From: Irpex lacteus
Lineage: Eukaryota > Basidiomycota > Agaricomycetes > Polyporales > Irpicaceae
Reading direction: 5' to 3'
Assembly (NCBI GenBank): GCA_001986395.2
Contig: MQVO02000014.1
Coordinates: 806,001 to 870,000 of the forward strand
Length of the DNA stretch: 64,000 nucleotides
Under the pieces are notes generated by a model that saw nothing but the letters and a program-made list of their open reading frames with translations, searched no databases and had not been told where the DNA came from. Both the position numbers and the translations under genes were made by a program. Positions 34,225 to 43,862 of the stretch are shown here, piece after piece; within the stretch, counting starts at the first letter, position 1; each line of letters starts with the position of its first letter.

Positions 34225-34707
34225 CTTTGGCGACTGCAACCGCATCTACTTATTGGACGCAATGGCCCAATACTCTGATAAATTTCTACCGTAGAATATA
34301 TTGCGCATTGTATCACATATCACGCTGTATTTGGATGCTTGCATATTTGGAGCCGAAGCTGCTGACAACTTCGACTCCAAATACGCTAGCATGTAACTAT
34401 CAGCACTATGAAGGGGGGAGCTGCCATGTCGCCTCCAAGCAGTCTGCTACGTACAAAACGCGAGATCCATCGCTCTGCTTAAGCTCCTCTTTGCCTCTGC
34501 AGACATGTGACAAGGCACAGCGGGATTAACGCTCCAGATTCAAATCAGTCTAGGACTCAGGTGTGAATGTTCTGTAAGCTGCTCTTGTCCATCGTCGTTA
34601 TTTTTGATGAAGACTAGCCGCGTTGCAACATACAGATACATTAAGATGATCAGAGCTTGCTATGCAAAGCTTCTGGCGTAAAGCCTGGGCAGTAGTGGGA
34701 CTACCAG
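34225..34707. other. P450-2 3' flank with hairpin
   Basis: Non-coding flank of about 480 bp. A potential hairpin lies at 34335-34358 and 34369-34392: two 24-base arms that are reverse complements at 20 positions, with a 10-base loop, including AT-rich TATTTGGAG-like cores. It could be transcribed as structured RNA in the P450-2 3' region or be a small fold-back remnant. Confidence 0.5.
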
Positions 34708-35060
34708 AGAGGCGGCGTTGAGTTGTAGAAGTTACTATAAATGGCAATCACGCGAGCCTTCGATATTGCAACTGGGCCGATCAGAAGGGACACCGATATA
34801 TTTGAAGCAAGACTGTCTCAGGTACACTGCCAATATCATTGATCTTCTTCGTACCACAAACTGGCAAGGCACGCGATTAGGCCAGCCGCAACCTGAGATC
34901 TGAAACGGAGACGGTGAACAACGTATACTACCACAAATAATAGTCGAGCTGGACGTCCGACTCGACCGTGGACGCAGGCGTACCAGTCTCGACAACATGA
35001 GGCTGTCCGCGTGATACTGACTTGGACATATCTCGACTCTTGGACCGTACGAGTGCAATG
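34708..35060. repeat. diverged direct repeat, left copy
   Basis: This is collinear with 38660-38985. Perfect shared blocks include 27 bases at 34714-34740 (matching 38670-38696) and 24 bases at 35000-35023 (matching 38937-38960), with recognisable similarity between them. An additional partial copy of its middle part follows at about 35070-35160. No coding potential is apparent. Together with the right copy it brackets P450-3. Confidence 0.75.
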
Positions 35061-35464
35061 CAAGCGGTCAGATCAGCGGTCGATGTACAATAGAGACACA
35101 TATATGGTACGTCCGTCGACTGCGATAATAGACGTGCCGGACCTTCGACGCGTCTGTAGACATTCAAGTGTTGAACCGAAGATTGACACCAACGCGTAAT
35201 GCCGAGCAGCATTATCTGGGTATATAATACGGGTGGCATTACCATGGGAGAATTCGCTCTTCGTGATTGTATGTAATGACAGGTGCTATATTCAGGCTTT
35301 TTATGATGATGGATGTAGCACTTTCGGAGTTACTATAATTATGTTAGTGTTTGTTGCCTACACCTTCTTCCCCAGCTGAGTATGTGGTTCTGCGCCGTAA
35401 GGTTACTAAATCGGATCAAAGTCTTCATATGAATACTGCACTTACGACGATGTGATATATCGGT
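35061..35464. other. intergenic, P450-3 3' side
   Basis: About 400 bp downstream of the left direct repeat. It begins with a partial third copy of the repeat middle (about 35070-35160), then AT-rich sequence up to the P450-3 stop. Confidence 0.45.
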
Positions 35465-37694
35465 CTACGCAGCTTGTTTGCGAAGCAATTCCATCCCGCC
35501 CTCGAGACGAGAATAAAAGCAGCACTTGAAAGGCAGAGGATATCTAGTAAAAGAACCATTAAAAGGTTACATTAAGCACAATACAAACACACTCACCTCA
35601 CGAGATGGCTGGCAAACTGCGGGATTAGTGGGCACCCTTCCCGCTCCGTGATACGGAATGTATACAGCAAGGTGGCCACCAAAATGAATACCGAATGCTC
35701 TGCAAGGAACTTTCCCGGGCAAATGCTGCCGAAGATGTCAGAAATCCTGCTTAATTTGCGTTACTATGAACCTTACCGCCGCCCAAAGCCAAATGCCCAC
35801 TCAGCTGGATCTGTACAGGGACAAGTGTCGTCCAAGAATCTTTCTGGGATAAATTCCTTGGGCGGATATTTGGGGTTCGGCTCGAAAGCAATAGCCCTGC
35901 ATATCTGGAATTACAACCTTGAAAGAAAACAGGAGGTAGGCTCACGCTTACCAGGAATTTGGTATCACTATTGTACCCTGTGGAACGACGTAGCCATTAT
36001 AAACATCGTCAGAGCTTGAGCGCCGTGCGATACCTAAAATGAAGATGAGTGGATGATAGAAACGAAGAAATCACCTGAGCTAACTGACTTAGAGGCAAAA
36101 CAGGACTCCATCGCATAACCTCCTTGATGACCGCTGAGAGATACGGTAACTTGTCCCTGTCCGTTACTGCGGGAAGTCTTTCTCGTCCTACAACTCCAAC
36201 TAGCTCTTCAAACGCACGTTGTTGTATTTGAGGATGTAAGGCCATAACCATGATAAAATTGAGCACAGTGGAATATGTCTATATGGGAATTAGCAGGTAA
36301 ATTAGTTCGTGGTTTATGAAACATAGCGTTGAATGTTTCACCGTTTCTCCGCCAGCTAGTATAGCGTATGAATACGTTGGTAGTTCCGGCGTTGAGCTTG
36401 TGGCAACAACTTGGACTCACCGCCATACATAGAGCCTACCAAAGTCGATACCGTCAGTTATATCGTAAGAACTCTATATCGCCTAACATACCAGTAGTCC
36501 ACATTACTAGATCCTCATAGTGGGAACGATCAAGGTCGTCATCCGACCTGTTCAATAGATCCTCTGTGAGAGAAGACAGGGCTGTCCCCGACTCCTAAAT
36601 TGTTTGGATCGGCACTATAAGTACCGGGTAGAGTGGGCAACGACACAACTTACCATGTCATTTTTCACGGCTTCGAATGGATCAGAGACAAACTGGGCTA
36701 TCATTCTCTTCCCCCTCGCAGCCTGACGCTGGAACGGGATCCAAGATGGGAGGTATTTGACTGAGCAAAGAAGTACAGGTTAGCGCAAGATAGAAAACGC
36801 CTTGAGAGCACTCACGGATTGGAATGAGGTCGCAGAGGTAAGCACCAGGGATAGTAGACTCGGTGATTAACTTCATTGTTTCCTCTGCGTGGGTGATGTA
36901 CTAATCATATTCCTTAGTATGCGTCCACGACAAATGGTAACCCTATACCTTGCTATTCGGAGTAGTCACGGAGATGCCGTACGTGATCGACAGTATGAGG
37001 CGGCCTGCAGCCCTGGTATAGAGTGAATATTGAGACCATGGCAGCATAGCACGATTGAAAACACTCACATGCGCACGAGTTCAAAAAAGTGATCTTCTTC
37101 GTTAGAGATATCAATGGCCAACATAGCTGCGATTTCCTCCTGTATGCTGTGGTATTTCCTAGCGGCGGAAGGGCTAAGAGCAAGATTTGCCATTTTCCTT
37201 GATGCCCTCCACTCCGATCTGTAGGGCATAAAACCCATACCCTGTGTTACAAGGATGAACGACAACCAAGGCAGGTACGATGGTCCATGTCTCTTACCTT
37301 TTCGAGTTTCATGAGCTCCCCAGCGACGGTGAATACTGGTCGATGAGAGTAATTGAGACCGCGCTTGTCGAGGAAGTCATTGATGGTCCTGAGATCGTTC
37401 AGGACCAGAATATTGTTTCCTAGCACCCGCAGCCCAAGAAGATTGCCTTAACTAGAATATCAGCCTATGAAACTGCAACTATTGGTTCTAGTACTTACCG
37501 TACTTTAGCTTCCAGCTTGTGAAGGTCTCCCAAGGAGCGGTAGGCTTGAAGTCGAAAAGGTTCCCAATCACCGGTAGAGCACGTGGCCCTGGAATCTGCA
37601 TCTCATTTCTGTGTCGCAAAGCTATCCATGCAATAAAAGAGCAGAGACCGAGGAGAATGACAAGCAGTCCCATCTCGTGGATGGTGAAAGGCAT
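35465..37694 (-). CDS. cytochrome P450 monooxygenase 3
   Basis: Paralogue of P450-1. I use the Met at 37694 ([20 protein letters not shown]), which begins directly with the anchor helix; an in-frame upstream Met at 37772 would add a non-family extension. The hinge is [20 protein letters not shown]. Exons continue with [40 protein letters not shown] (WxxxR), [20 protein letters not shown]-type sequence and an I-helix AGGETT split by an intron at about 36410. The K-helix is KEVMRW (ExxR) at about 36110, then [20 protein letters not shown]. The heme loop [17 protein letters not shown] contains the Cys ligand at about 35725. The end is [20 protein letters not shown] with [13 protein letters not shown] at 35465-35467. 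Diverged direct repeats lie on both sides. Confidence 0.87.
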
Positions 37695-38659
37695 GAGAGT
37701 TGGCAATGGAGAGCGAGAAGCACGGCAACTCCAAGTGCGAACAGGTCCGAGATATGTAGACCTTCTCTCCAAGCTGTGAGGGGTAGTATTACCATCAGAA
37801 TCCAGGACTTATGACGTACATGCAGCGGCACTTGCCTGTGTGTAAAAAGCACGGCTACTGCCAATTTGACTTGTGGCGTTACGTATACCTCAAACTTGAA
37901 ACATCACGTAGATTTCCTATAGTGATGCTACGGGTCACGGTATTGCATCTGCAACGTTTCAAGGTTCAATGTTCGGCGGAGAAACGATGATCATGGATAA
38001 GTACGACAGAGTCGCTTCCTATCTGGTAACGTATTTTCCTGCCAGTGAGCGACAAGTGATGACGTGGGTCCCGATATTATAAAGCGATATGGAAGAATGG
38101 GTCATGGCTAAGAAGTCTGCATACGCAGCGGTAGCTGAGCTGAGCTCGCTCGAAGTAAGTAGCCTTGTGATGGTGGTTCGAAGAGGTCAGTCGCCGATGT
38201 CCACGGAGACAGCGCCCAGCGCTGAGCGCTTAGTACACCGTGACGAGGCGTCGGGCTTGTGCTTGAACCTTTCCTGGGCACCTGGTCATAATCTCGCCGA
38301 AACCAGCGCTGCAACGAACCAAGCACAGCGTAACATTGCATATGATTCTCACCTGAAACAGATAGCATTGTTCGACACCGATTATTACTCTCCTCGAGCC
38401 CGGAAGAATAGCATGTCTCCTACCTGAGTATATTGTACGAGTACTGGCTCTTCGTGTTCTGTGCAGTGCTATAGTAAGGAACGAAGGTGAGAAGGCAACC
38501 TCAGGCTATCCCTCTCAAAATACATACTTAGGGTATTGGGGGTTTAGTGCGAAAACACCTTTCCGGTCTCTGGGTCGTGTCAGTGGTGATGATCTTCAGA
38601 CGCATTTTAGTGAGCCAAACTCTGTTATGTCGACGCTCTGGCTTGCTTGCGTGACAGCC
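37695..38659. other. intergenic
   Basis: About 965 bp upstream of P450-3. A plus-strand frame at 38089-38427 (112 codons) has no recognisable motif, and I do not support it as a gene. Confidence 0.4.
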
Positions 38660-38985
38660 ACAGAGAGATGGCGTTGAGTTGTAGAAGTTACTATAAGGGG
38701 CAATTGAGCGAGCTTTTGATCTTGGGCCAATCAGAAGTGATGGATTTGAAGCGGCACACTGGTACGGCCAATAAGTATTATCGGTCTTCTTCCTTCTTCG
38801 TACCACGAGCTGGCAACGGGCACGATGCACGCAGTTGCAGATTTGCAACAGAGATAACATATACTTCCGTCGTCTGTGACTGCGATAACAGTCGTGCTGG
38901 ACGTCCGACGCATCTGTGGCTAGTGTCGGCAAGGTAAGGCTGTCCGCGTGATACTGACTTATCTCGACTCTCGGACCGTACCTGC
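38660..38985. repeat. diverged direct repeat, right copy
   Basis: Same orientation as 34708-35060, about 3.95 kb away. It contains the matching 27-base (38670-38696) and 24-base (38937-38960) perfect blocks and more diverged sequence between. It ends roughly 100 bp before the oxidoreductase gene start. Confidence 0.75.
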
Positions 38986-39086
38986 AATATCGATATTCAA
39001 TTATGGCGTTCAGGAATCATAACCCTAAAAGCCTCTGGAAGGCTTTCCGCCCAGGCACCTCTTCTTCTCTTACCACCACCGCAGCC

Positions 39087-40756
39087 ATGGGTAAAGACAT
39101 TCTCTTCGCCAACGCCTCCGACCCTTTGACCATCGCCGTCATTGGATGCGGCCAGCGAGGCAAGGTATGCTCTCGTCTCGCTCAGTAGTACACAGAACTC
39201 TAACCTTGTCCATCTTACCAGGCGTACGCTAGATATGCAATCGAGGAGCCCTCCAAGTGCAAGATCGTCGCCATGGCGGAACCGCGCCCTAAGACTCGCA
39301 ACCACTTCGCCGCCGCACATAACATAGATCAAACCCTCGTCTTCGATTCATGGCAGGAGCTGCATCAAGCATCCGCAGAGACCATCAAGACAGTCGGCAA
39401 ACGGCTCAGCGATGCTGTCATTATTGCCGTGCAAGACCAAATGCATCTCGAAGTTTGCCTTGCGTTCGCTGAGCAGGGGTACCATATTCTGTGTGAGAAG
39501 CCGATGTCAACCAATCTGGATGATTGCCTGAAGATGGAGGCTGCGGTGAAGAAGGCTGGGATCATCTTCGGGATGGGACATGGTACGCTCCTATCTTACT
39601 GCTCAGGCACGGATGTTTCGAATAACACGCGAATAGTGCTGCGATATTCCCCATACAATCATGCTCTGACCAAGATCATCCGTTCTGGCGAGCTCGGTCC
39701 TCTAATTAACATCGTCCACATCGAGCCAGTGGGCTACTACCACTTCGCACACTCCTACGTTCGCGGGCACTGGCGCAAAGAAGAAGAGAGCTGCTTTTCC
39801 CTCATGACGAAATCCTGCCAGTACGCCTCTCACATTATATTCAATTTGCCAGCTTTCTATTGTATGCTCACACCGCGTATGAACGTTCAGTGATGTCGAC
39901 ATCATGTGTCATTGGCTGAACCCATCGACACCCACACGGGTATCCTCCTTCGGCTCTTTACAGCACTTCCGCAAAGCGTCTAAACCGGCCGCTGCGGGCG
40001 CAGCGACTCGATGCCTGGAATGTCCTATGGAACGCGACTGCGCGTACAGCGCAAAGAAGAGTATGTATCTCTCTTCAATCCTAGCACAATGTGTCGAGCA
40101 CTTAGCATGGGTTTATGCTGGTAGTTTACCTTGAGCCGGTCCAGCAGGGTAACAAGGGTTGGCCCGCGGACACCATCGTCGATGGTATCCCGGACATCGA
40201 GAACATCGGCGACGCACTCAAAACCTCTCGGTACGGTCAATGTGTCTACGAAAGCGATAACGACGTCTGCGATAACCAGGTCCGTTTCTTATCCCCATGC
40301 TCGCGTATACTATATAATCTATAACTCACCCATACATGCCCGTAGGTCGTTAACCTCGAATTCTCTAATGGCACAACCGCCTCCTTCACCATGATCGCGC
40401 ACACCCGGCTCATCTGCGAGCGTCAAACACGCCTGCACTTCGCCTACGGCGAAATAGTCGGCGACATGTCCACCTTCACCGTCACCGACTTCCGCACGCG
40501 CACCACGGTGCAGCACACGCCCCTGAACGAGGGCGGCGGGCACGGGGGCGGGGACTTGGGGTTGATCCGGACGTTTGTGGAGGCGCTGAGGAGCGGGAGG
40601 CAGGAGGTGCTGGGGACGGATGTGGGGGATGTTGTGAAGAGCCATTTGACGGTGTTTGCGGCGGAGAGGAGTAGGAGGGAGGGGAGGGTGGTGGATTGTG
40701 GGGTGTTTGAGAGAGAGGCGAGGGAGAGGGTTGCGAAGGCGCAGGAGGTTTCGTAA
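39087..40756 (+). CDS. Gfo/Idh/MocA family oxidoreductase
   Basis: NAD(P)-dependent sugar- or polyol-type dehydrogenase. The Rossmann loop IAVIGCGQRGK (GxGxxG) is followed by an intron and AYARYAIEEPSKCKIVAMAE. Later come AVIIAVQDQMHLEVCLAFAE and YHILCEKPMSTNLDD, with the catalytic EKP lysine motif of this family, and AAVKKAGIIFGMGHG. The C-terminal alpha/beta domain has LRYSPYNHALTKIIRSGELG, IVHIEPVGYYHFAHSYVRGH, and DVDIMCHWL as the substrate-site His/Asp region. The end has a Cys cluster (CLECPMERDC) and GLIRTFVEALRSGRQEVL, ending AKAQEVS with TAA at 40754-40756. I chose the Met at 39087; an in-frame Met at 39003 would add a Ser/Thr-rich 28-residue leader. Similar fungal proteins are often named after bacterial StrI; that assignment is only family level. 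Confidence 0.87.
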
Positions 40757-41029
40757 TTTCGTTTGAGGGTGTTCGCGTCGATCTCTAGGGAAATTTTGTG
40801 TATTTTCTGACTGTTTGTTCTCCTTATGTGTACTCTACATGTATACCATCTATCAAATACTTGAATACTAGCCTCAGATGTGTCTGCACACCCAATAGAA
40901 CCGTTCGAGTTTCTCGTATAGTAACGTTCGTATTGCTCATCGACTAGATACTGAAATACATGCGCTGACATAGTAGAGATGATGGTCTTTCGTACTTACG
41001 GAAATAAATCGTAGCATGTTCACAAGCCG
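40757..41029. other. convergent intergenic region
   Basis: A 273-bp AT-rich spacer between convergent 3' ends, probably holding both polyadenylation regions. Nothing else was seen. Confidence 0.4.
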
Positions 41030-43273
41030 CTAGTCCTGACTCTCCATCTCCCTCCGAATCCTCTCCCTCACCTCGCGCAGCCCACCGCCCTCCCTTCGGA
41101 CCCGTCTAGGCGACCTATTGAGAAGCTCTTCGGCGCTGTCATCTTTGCCTCGGATCCTGCCAGGGCTCACGGGAGACTTGAGAGGGCTACCGGGTGTCTT
41201 TCGCGGGCTGCTAGGAGTCTTCGAAGGGCTACCAGGCGTCTTCCACGGGCTTCCGTCGACAGAGCTCTCAGCAGTAGAAGTAGAACCACTCGTAGAAGAA
41301 GAAGCGGAAGGCGCAGGCATCTCCAACCACTCCTCACTCCCCACATCCATCTTCTTCAAAAAGAAAGGACACAAATCGACAAGTAGGTCTAACGACTCCT
41401 GCGCCTCCGCGCTCGACATCGGCACAGGTGAACTCTTGATCACGGCCGCCGCCACCTCCTTACTCGGCATCGCCCTCCTCTTCCTCGTACCCGTGCTAGC
41501 CGTCGACGAACTGGCCGCAGGATTAGAAAAGAGCATCCAAACAGACTCAGCGACGCCGCTGAGCCGACCGAGTAGACAGCGTCTGCGCATCTCCTCTTGT
41601 GAGAGCTTGAGCAGTGCGTCTTTCGACATGCGGGGCGTGGATGGGGTGCCGGTGAGGGACTTGTTGAAGGGGTTGGGTTTGGTGGGGGTTGCGGTTGTAA
41701 GGGAGCGTTGGCGGATGCGTTCGTAGATCGCGGCGCGCCGGGAGGAGGAGGGGGTTTCGGGGGCTGTGGCGGCGGAGGGGCCGCGTTGGTGGACGGGTGT
41801 TGATGGGATGGAAGAGGAAGATGTGGAGGAGGAGGGGGTGTCGCTGAATGATGTGGAGGGTGTAGAGGGAGTGCGAGATGATGTGGGAGTGGAGAACGCG
41901 TCGTATAGACGACCACGGGTAGAAGGTGTCTGAGGGAACAGTAGAGAGTTCTTAGTTGGACTCTTGGATGGACTGCCTGCTTTGCTGGAGGGTGTGATGG
42001 GGAACGGAATCGCAAATTCGCGTTGCGGGCGTTTGGAGGGGGATTTGGAGGGGGATTTGGAGAATGGACTAGGTGAGGTGGGTGTCGCGAGTATAGAGGC
42101 TGAGGAGGGGATTTGGGAGAGGAGGAGGCGAGTAGACGGGTGAGGGTGGAAGGCTGCTTGGGAGTTGGGAGGGGAGGAAGCTCGGCCATGGGGATGGTCG
42201 GGACTGTGTCTACAAACTGATGCAGCTAACGGAATACAGGTATGAGCACATAATGTACGATATATGAAAAGAAAACGCGTACATCAACCCAGGTTTGCAG
42301 CTTCTTGTGGAACTCCTTCTTGCGATCTTCGCTAGAGGCCGTCCAGCGGGCCACGGCTGCTATGCCACTTGTGATGTCCTTGTCTATGTCCATCTCGACT
42401 TCAACCCCAATGCCATATGCGGGGACACGAGATTTGGAAGTCTTGGAGTAGTGGGTGGTCTGGGTGACGATGAAGCCCATCGCACCACGCGTCCAGTCCT
42501 TTGCAGGTGCGGGAGCAGGTTTAACGTCCAAGAACGGGTTGTCGTCTTCCTCGTCTGCGGGAGGTTTGGCTTTGGCCTTGCCTTTAGAGTCAGACGCGTG
42601 GGTGGGGGCAGGTTTATCGTCTAAGAAGGGGTTGTCATCTTCCTCGACGGCCGCAGCTTTGCTCTTGCCCTTGCCCTTGAAATCTGACGCGTGCGTGGGA
42701 GTAGGTTTGTCATCTAAGAAGGGGTTGCGATCTTCGTCGTCTGCCTTAGCCTTGGTTGGAGATTTGGCGTTGACCTTGGATTCTGACGCGTCAAATTTAG
42801 GGTCGCTAGACGGCAGAGTCTTCCCGTCCCATTCCCATATCCAACATAGCCGTCTGAGGTCGTCAATGTCGAATTTGGTCGTCAACCCTGTGTAGGTGTT
42901 GAGCGAGAGGTGGTTGAGAACGTTACGGACGATGCCTGTCTCTGAGGAAGGAGACATGGCGTGTGTCGCGAGTGCATGTGAAAGAGCGTGCTGCAGGGCA
43001 GTGTGGACTTTGGAGAGGCGGTCGAGGTGTGATGGTAAAGGTATCGCAGTGGGCGGCGCGAACGGACCCTTGCCCTTGATGGTCTTACGAGTGACCGTTG
43101 CAGGGGGTGTAGGGAGCCTGAAATGATAAATTAGGTTGTTATAGCATATCGAGACTAGACTTGGATAATTACTCTGTTCTAAGCCGCTTGGGGGTGAGGA
43201 GATTGTCGTCGTCCTCTGGCAAAGTGCGCTTCTTCCTGGGCGAGACACGTAGGGCAGTATAAAGATCAGACAT
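41030..43273 (-). CDS. CDT1: DNA replication licensing factor Cdt1
   Basis: Cdt1 loads the MCM2-7 helicase with ORC and Cdc6. The start at 43273 gives [20 protein letters not shown], with a CDK-type SPRK site and a basic NLS, then LLTPKRLR. The second exon carries the folded domain [40 protein letters not shown] and [15 protein letters not shown]. It continues with three acidic [12 protein letters not shown] repeats (about 42510-42735) and [13 protein letters not shown]. The third part is Ser/Pro-rich with many S-P-x-K sites, then [14 protein letters not shown]. The C-terminal winged-helix domain (about 41640-41300) reads [40 protein letters not shown] and [11 protein letters not shown], with a CDK-site cluster after it, ending at 41030. 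A frame change near 42101-42138 requires a very short intron or an indel. Confidence 0.85.
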
Positions 43274-43862
43274 ACTGCCAATTAAGGTATTACGTGTAGA
43301 AGAGAACTAAGAAGAAGAACACAAGTAGCCAGAGGGTGGTAGAAGGGAGAGGGAATGAGGAGAGTTCGAATGAGCAGCCGCGAACTGGTGTTTGACGCGA
43401 GCAATTACAACATTCCCACGGTACACGCTTTCAATCCCCGACACACACTCATACCGCGATAGCTCTGTAAGCACTGTACCTATTCCTTCATTTGACCTCC
43501 TATCGCGTTTCATAGCTATTATTACACATATATGTGTGCTGATGTAGCTGCAGAACGCGTCACTTATCAGAGGAAACGCGCCTCAACGCGTCTAAGACTG
43601 TTCAAACTCCGCTCCATGTAATATACTTGGGCGGCTAATGATGTGATTCAATTCGACGCCGCAACCATCTCACCCTCCTGGAAATATACTTCTCGAAAGT
43701 GCTGCCTTTCACCTGTGTAATCGAATGTGCAGAGTGGAACGCGTGTCAAATAATACTGTAAGCTTGCTCATCTCATAAACGATTTTGTGCTAACCACAGT
43801 TAAGGGTGCCGTTACTTATCGAGTTTTCGAGCGTAACACGCCATCATACTTCAAGTTTACAT
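43274..43862 (-). promoter_or_regulatory. CDT1 upstream region with MCB-like sites
   Basis: This 589-bp interval lies between the upstream hydrolase stop and the CDT1 start. ACGCGT hexamers occur at 43555-43560 and 43586-43591, with an AAACGCGCC element between them. They lie about 280-320 bp upstream of the CDT1 ATG. In fission yeast cdt1 is an MBF target at G1/S, so periodic expression through such sites is a reasonable inference. Confidence 0.6.

Noticed and set aside
38089..38427. Plus-strand 112-codon frame as a gene
   Set aside because: No family motif, no splice partner, overlapping equally good antisense frames; codon content looks random.
41118..41726. Plus-strand 202-codon frame opposite CDT1
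   Set aside because: Antisense shadow of the Ser/Pro repeats; the minus frame carries the Cdt1 winged-helix homology.
41440..42189. Proline-rich 249-codon frame within CDT1 taken as the real reading
   Set aside because: Only its first part fits Cdt1; the conserved [12 protein letters not shown] and winged helix lie in the other frame.
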